Positions 62,301 through 64,000 of a stretch of 64,000 nucleotides of DNA are shown in pieces (the stretch's first letter is position 1; the number at the start of each line of letters is the position of its first letter). The notes beneath the pieces were generated by a model. It made no database searches and was not told the DNA's origin. It saw only the letters and a list, made by a program, of their open reading frames with translations. The translations under genes were made by a program, and so were the position numbers. Source of the stretch: Geobacter sp. AOG1 (lineage in GTDB: Bacteria > Desulfobacterota > Desulfuromonadia > Geobacterales > Geobacteraceae); assembly GCF_019972315.1 (NCBI RefSeq), contig NZ_BLIZ01000001.1, forward strand, positions 372,001-436,000. Direction: 5' to 3'.

Positions 62301-62772
62301 GCCGGATGGAGGGGGTGCGAGCGGTCAGTTCGGCCTCGATCACCTCGTCCAGGGCGGCTTCCAGTTCGGCCCCCGCCTCCAGTTCGTCCAGGAGGGAAAA
62401 GGCTGGGTCCACCCCCGCTTCCGCCGGATTTTCCCGCAGAATGCGGGCGCAGAAGGCATGGAACGTGCTGATACCGGCGGCAGCCAGCTCCCGCTGCCGC
62501 TCTTTCCAGACCCGTGCCCCCGTCAGTTTCAGACGCTCGCCAACCCCCCGCCGCACCCGATCCTTCATCTCCGCCGCAGCCTTGTCGGTAAAGGTGATGG
62601 CGACGATCCGGTCGACGGCGAGCGGCTCTCCGAGGGAAGTCTCTCCCGCCAGCAGGCGCAGGTAGAGCTCCACCAGGGCAGCGGTCTTCCCCGAGCCGGC
62701 GCCGGCGGAGACCGCGATGTCGGTTTCGAAGCGGAAGAGCTGCTGTTTGGCGTCGGACCACTGCATCGTCAT
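59311..62772 (-). CDS. UvrD/AddA-like helicase-nuclease
   Basis: An 1153-residue protein of the UvrD superfamily I helicases with a C-terminal PD-(D/E)XK nuclease, as in AddA/RecB. Walker A AGAGSGKT is at 23-30, Walker B MVDEFQDTNP in the middle, and GDPKQSIYLFRGAD and VRLMTIHQSKGLEFP are the helicase motifs III and V. The nuclease has GAMDLV, DYKYM and a QLSTYM box. A Cys (LCPRKYYYKG) with CDGSHC and RQRC at the C-terminus may hold an iron-sulfur staple. It should repair double-strand breaks; no AddB partner gene adjoins. It overlaps the pseudouridine synthase gene by 4 bases. A heptanucleotide repeat lies within the frame. Confidence 0.9.
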   Translation of the reverse strand: MTMQWSDAKQQLFRFETDIAVSAGAGSGKTAALVELYLRLLAGETSLGEPLAVDRIVAITFTDKAAAEMKDRVRRGVGERLKLTGARVWKERQRELAAAGISTFHAFCARILRENPAEAGVDPAFSLLDELEAGAELEAALDEVIEAELTARTPSIRLLLGNFPLSGHGHGKGLREYVKDLLRREGSNVAVDRQGIAWQAEAEELFIAGCRELAELAGESKRILGMKELAFHRALAPLPGLYGEGPLDLADTETGRRLQAMADCIAGNWGKEKPVRDRLSECLAQLQLAYWQVRSAPVAEALLGLTRQVAVAYGRRKGRRGALDFDDLQIKCRDLLARDSVIRDDYRQRCRVLMVDEFQDTNPLQKELVGLLCGPGQRLFVVGDPKQSIYLFRGADVGVFLQTSREIRATGGQNLYFQESFRSREGIIRFVNSLFGQVMGGSGADFDPSYGDGDIMEPSRRDWDGTPCVELLAGSCEGDADARRRREAAAIARRIQEIVNGSAGINAYDKDRTRGDFTPRPPRYGDIAILFRRFSNLKLFERELRRAGIPYYVVKGRGFYRCQEVRDILNFLTFLEYGGDLAALAGVLRSPLCGISDETLYWLARAEGGLATWQQGITQNSKLKTQNSYSDRIAPADQERLASLANLVGRLRPLRDRLTLAELLEEILTGSDFASTLLTTFQGEQKVANLRKLIELARSFTRPGEISLRRFINYLTDLVEREPTEAEAAIAAEGEDVVRLMTIHQSKGLEFPLVFVPELGAGQPGNHPAVQHDPDLGLGIKLSLPGGIPCPTLAYRAIADRRKAKEAAELKRLFYVAVTRARDHLILSGEGRGEWRGWLDAFLAGPEGSLVTTVDAEEMLTGKAVPPVPAIVEVETLSRELLALAADRALHYAPPPPSAMVFSPTALEDYALCPRKYYYKGVLGLDEGLFARLLAPHRTSRQNKREGMSPLEQGNLAHAILERLDFGAGADDQRRQCRQLVASMAVAGGEAEEVVEQVLALVSSPLGKELATARLLREHPFTLHLKGAADYYIRGAMDLVAVRDDLVTVYDYKYMTRNGADLEGYRFQLSTYMVALGRAFPGRRVEAQLVFLKDGGSESVECDLASFEAHLRGLMDAIRERSGERDFALMAGCDGSHCPFRQRCDVAGLGARG
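60893..60920. repeat. Four perfect TTTTGAG heptamers inside the helicase gene
   Basis: TTTTGAG repeats at 60893, 60900, 60907 and 60914. On the coding strand this encodes a peptide of about ten residues (NSKLKTQNS-like) at about 617-627. As seven is not a multiple of three, each gain or loss of a unit would shift the frame. Confidence 0.95.
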
Positions 62773-63689
62773 GGGGCGGCGTTCTCCGCCGGCGGGGTCA
62801 GGAGGGGAGCAAGGTCGATGCCGTGTCCGGCGCAAACGCCGGAAAATGCCGCATCAACGGGTGCCATGGCGGAAACGGTGCGACCGTCGCGGGCGATGAA
62901 AGACATGGAACGACAGTGGAGCATCATGCGCGGGGCGGGGAGGCCGCCATAGGGGAGATCGCCGACGATGGGGAGACCGCAATGGGTCAGGTGGACCCGG
63001 ATCTGGTGGGTCCGGCCGGTTATGGGGCGGGCTTCCAGGAGGGTGGCACCCCGACCGGCGGCCAGGACCCGGAATTCGGTGCTCGAATCCTTTCCCGGCA
63101 GGGCGACCCCGTAGCGGAACTTGCTGATCTTGGCGACGGGGGCGTCGACCCGCCAGGCATCCTGATCAGGGAGGTCGGCCACCAGCGCCCAGTAGACCTT
63201 GGTGACGAGCCCCGCCTTGAGCTGGTAGGAAATATGGGTGGCGGCCGGCTTCTGCTTCGGAAAGAACATGACCCCCGAGGTTCCCCGGTCGAGACGGTGG
63301 ATCACCCGGGCCGGTTCGGCACTCCCCTCCCCCTTGAGGTACATGGCCACGGCGTGTTCCACCGTCCCCTTGAGCTGGTAGGGAGTGCGCTGGCAGTTGA
63401 GCCCGGGCGCCTTGTTGACCGCAAGATACTCGCCATCTTCCGTGAGGAGTTCGTCCCGCCGGTAGGTGAGTTCCACGTAGCGTTCCGGTTCCATGACGCC
63501 GAGGATGATCTCCTCACCCCCCTTGAGCGTCCGGGAGGCGACCCGCACCATGGCCTGGGCGACGGTGCATCCCCCCCAGTCGATGATCTTCCTGATCTGC
63601 CCCTTGGAAAGTTGGGGAAAGAGGGCCTTCGCCCCGTCATCCAGACGCATTCCCGCCTGCTCGGCCGTTACGGTCGCGGTCAGGATCAT
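62769..63689 (-). CDS. RluA-family RNA pseudouridine synthase
   Basis: A 306-residue enzyme converting uridine to pseudouridine in rRNA or tRNA. The catalytic Asp134 sits in HRLDRGTSG; an S4 RNA-binding domain precedes it (about 10-70) and RPITGRTHQIRVH follows, all as in RluC/RluD. The target position cannot be assigned from sequence alone. It is translationally coupled at both ends: 4-base overlaps with the NUDIX gene upstream and the helicase gene downstream. Confidence 0.93.
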   Translation of the reverse strand: MILTATVTAEQAGMRLDDGAKALFPQLSKGQIRKIIDWGGCTVAQAMVRVASRTLKGGEEIILGVMEPERYVELTYRRDELLTEDGEYLAVNKAPGLNCQRTPYQLKGTVEHAVAMYLKGEGSAEPARVIHRLDRGTSGVMFFPKQKPAATHISYQLKAGLVTKVYWALVADLPDQDAWRVDAPVAKISKFRYGVALPGKDSSTEFRVLAAGRGATLLEARPITGRTHQIRVHLTHCGLPIVGDLPYGGLPAPRMMLHCRSMSFIARDGRTVSAMAPVDAAFSGVCAGHGIDLAPLLTPPAENAAP

Positions 63690-64000
63690 GCTGCCCTCCC
63701 GGCTGCACGGAACAGGGCGGCAATGGTCTTGCCGTCGCTGATCCGCCCGTCACGTGCCATCTCCAACGCCTCGGAGAGGGAAATCCTGACCGTTTCGATA
63801 TCCTCGTAGGCCTCCGGTGCCGCCTCCCCCTGGGTAAGGTCCCGGCCGACGAAGAGATGGATCACCTCATCGAACACCCCCGGCGAAGAGTGGAGTATCC
63901 CCAGCGGCTCCAGGGTGCCGGCCGTCAGCCCGGTTTCCTCCAGAAGCTCGCGCCTGCCGCAGGTTGCCGGTTCTTCCTCCGGAGCGAGCCTCCCGGCGGG
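63686..64000 (-). CDS. NUDIX hydrolase, N-terminus beyond window
   Basis: The visible 104 residues include a complete NUDIX box, G-x5-E-x7-R-E-L-L-E-E-T-G-L, then LGILHSSPGVFDEVIHLF and a C-terminal helix. The GILHSSPG form fits the ADP-ribose pyrophosphatase group. It hydrolyses a nucleoside diphosphate linked to another moiety. Its stop overlaps the pseudouridine synthase start by 4 bases. The 5' part is missing at the right edge. Confidence 0.9.
   Translation of the reverse strand, partial: PAGRLAPEEEPATCGRRELLEETGLTAGTLEPLGILHSSPGVFDEVIHLFVGRDLTQGEAAPEAYEDIETVRISLSEALEMARDGRISDGKTIAALFRAAGRAA

Overview
The window looks like chromosomal DNA of a Geobacter-like member of the Desulfuromonadales. 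The grounds are the high GC of most genes, giant multiheme c-type cytochromes built on the CxxCH/CxxxxCH repeat first described from Geobacter sulfurreducens, a sigma-54 two-component pair beside them, and a split transketolase followed by a short methionine synthase. Species was not determined. From memory, and unchecked, the layout recalls the omcO/omcP region of G. sulfurreducens.

Region 1 (1-19530, all on the minus strand) is an electron-transfer and cell-surface block. It holds a cytochrome with TIG-like domains that runs off the left edge, two giant multiheme cytochromes (25 CxxCH plus 13 CxxxxCH motifs; 24 plus 3), an NHL-repeat/Ig-like/dockerin-like secreted protein and a small tetraheme cytochrome. 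Upstream of them lie a sigma-54 response regulator and a histidine kinase whose periplasmic domain carries its own CxxCH motif. A redox- or ligand-sensing system controlling the cytochromes is a reasonable inference.

Region 2 (19575-45954) is mostly housekeeping: a pseudopilin-like protein, the two transketolase subunits, MetH, a GerMN protein, MurI, a 2-hydroxyacyl-CoA dehydratase-type reductase/activase pair, a small diheme cytochrome with an HExxH protein, a purine permease, a CBS-domain pyrophosphatase, DedA, aminopeptidase N, transaldolase, FolK, a MoxR-like ATPase, a carotenoid-oxygenase-family protein, an M23 peptidase, a dienelactone hydrolase, and LipA/LipM. Several repeat elements sit between these genes, including two ~154-bp palindromes flanking the permease gene.

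Region 3 (44276-50399, minus) is one coherent pathway: gcvT, gcvH, gcvPA, gcvPB, an octanoyltransferase of LipM type, and lipA. It supplies the glycine cleavage system together with the lipoylation of its H protein. A thiolase-like gene with serine in place of the usual cysteine lies upstream.

Region 4 (52508-55960) is accessory: a GDSL hydrolase, a low-GC membrane-protein gene that has the boundaries of an integron gene cassette with an attC-like site, a cupin, an NTF2-fold immunity-like protein and a VIT1/CCC1 transporter.

Region 5 (55972-64000) carries a GspE/PilB-type ATPase, a cyclase-family protein, a zinc-ribbon protein, a UvrD/AddA-like helicase-nuclease with a frame-shifting heptanucleotide repeat inside its reading frame, an RluA-family pseudouridine synthase and a NUDIX hydrolase running off the right edge. 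No tRNA, rRNA, CRISPR array, transposase or integrase gene was recognised.
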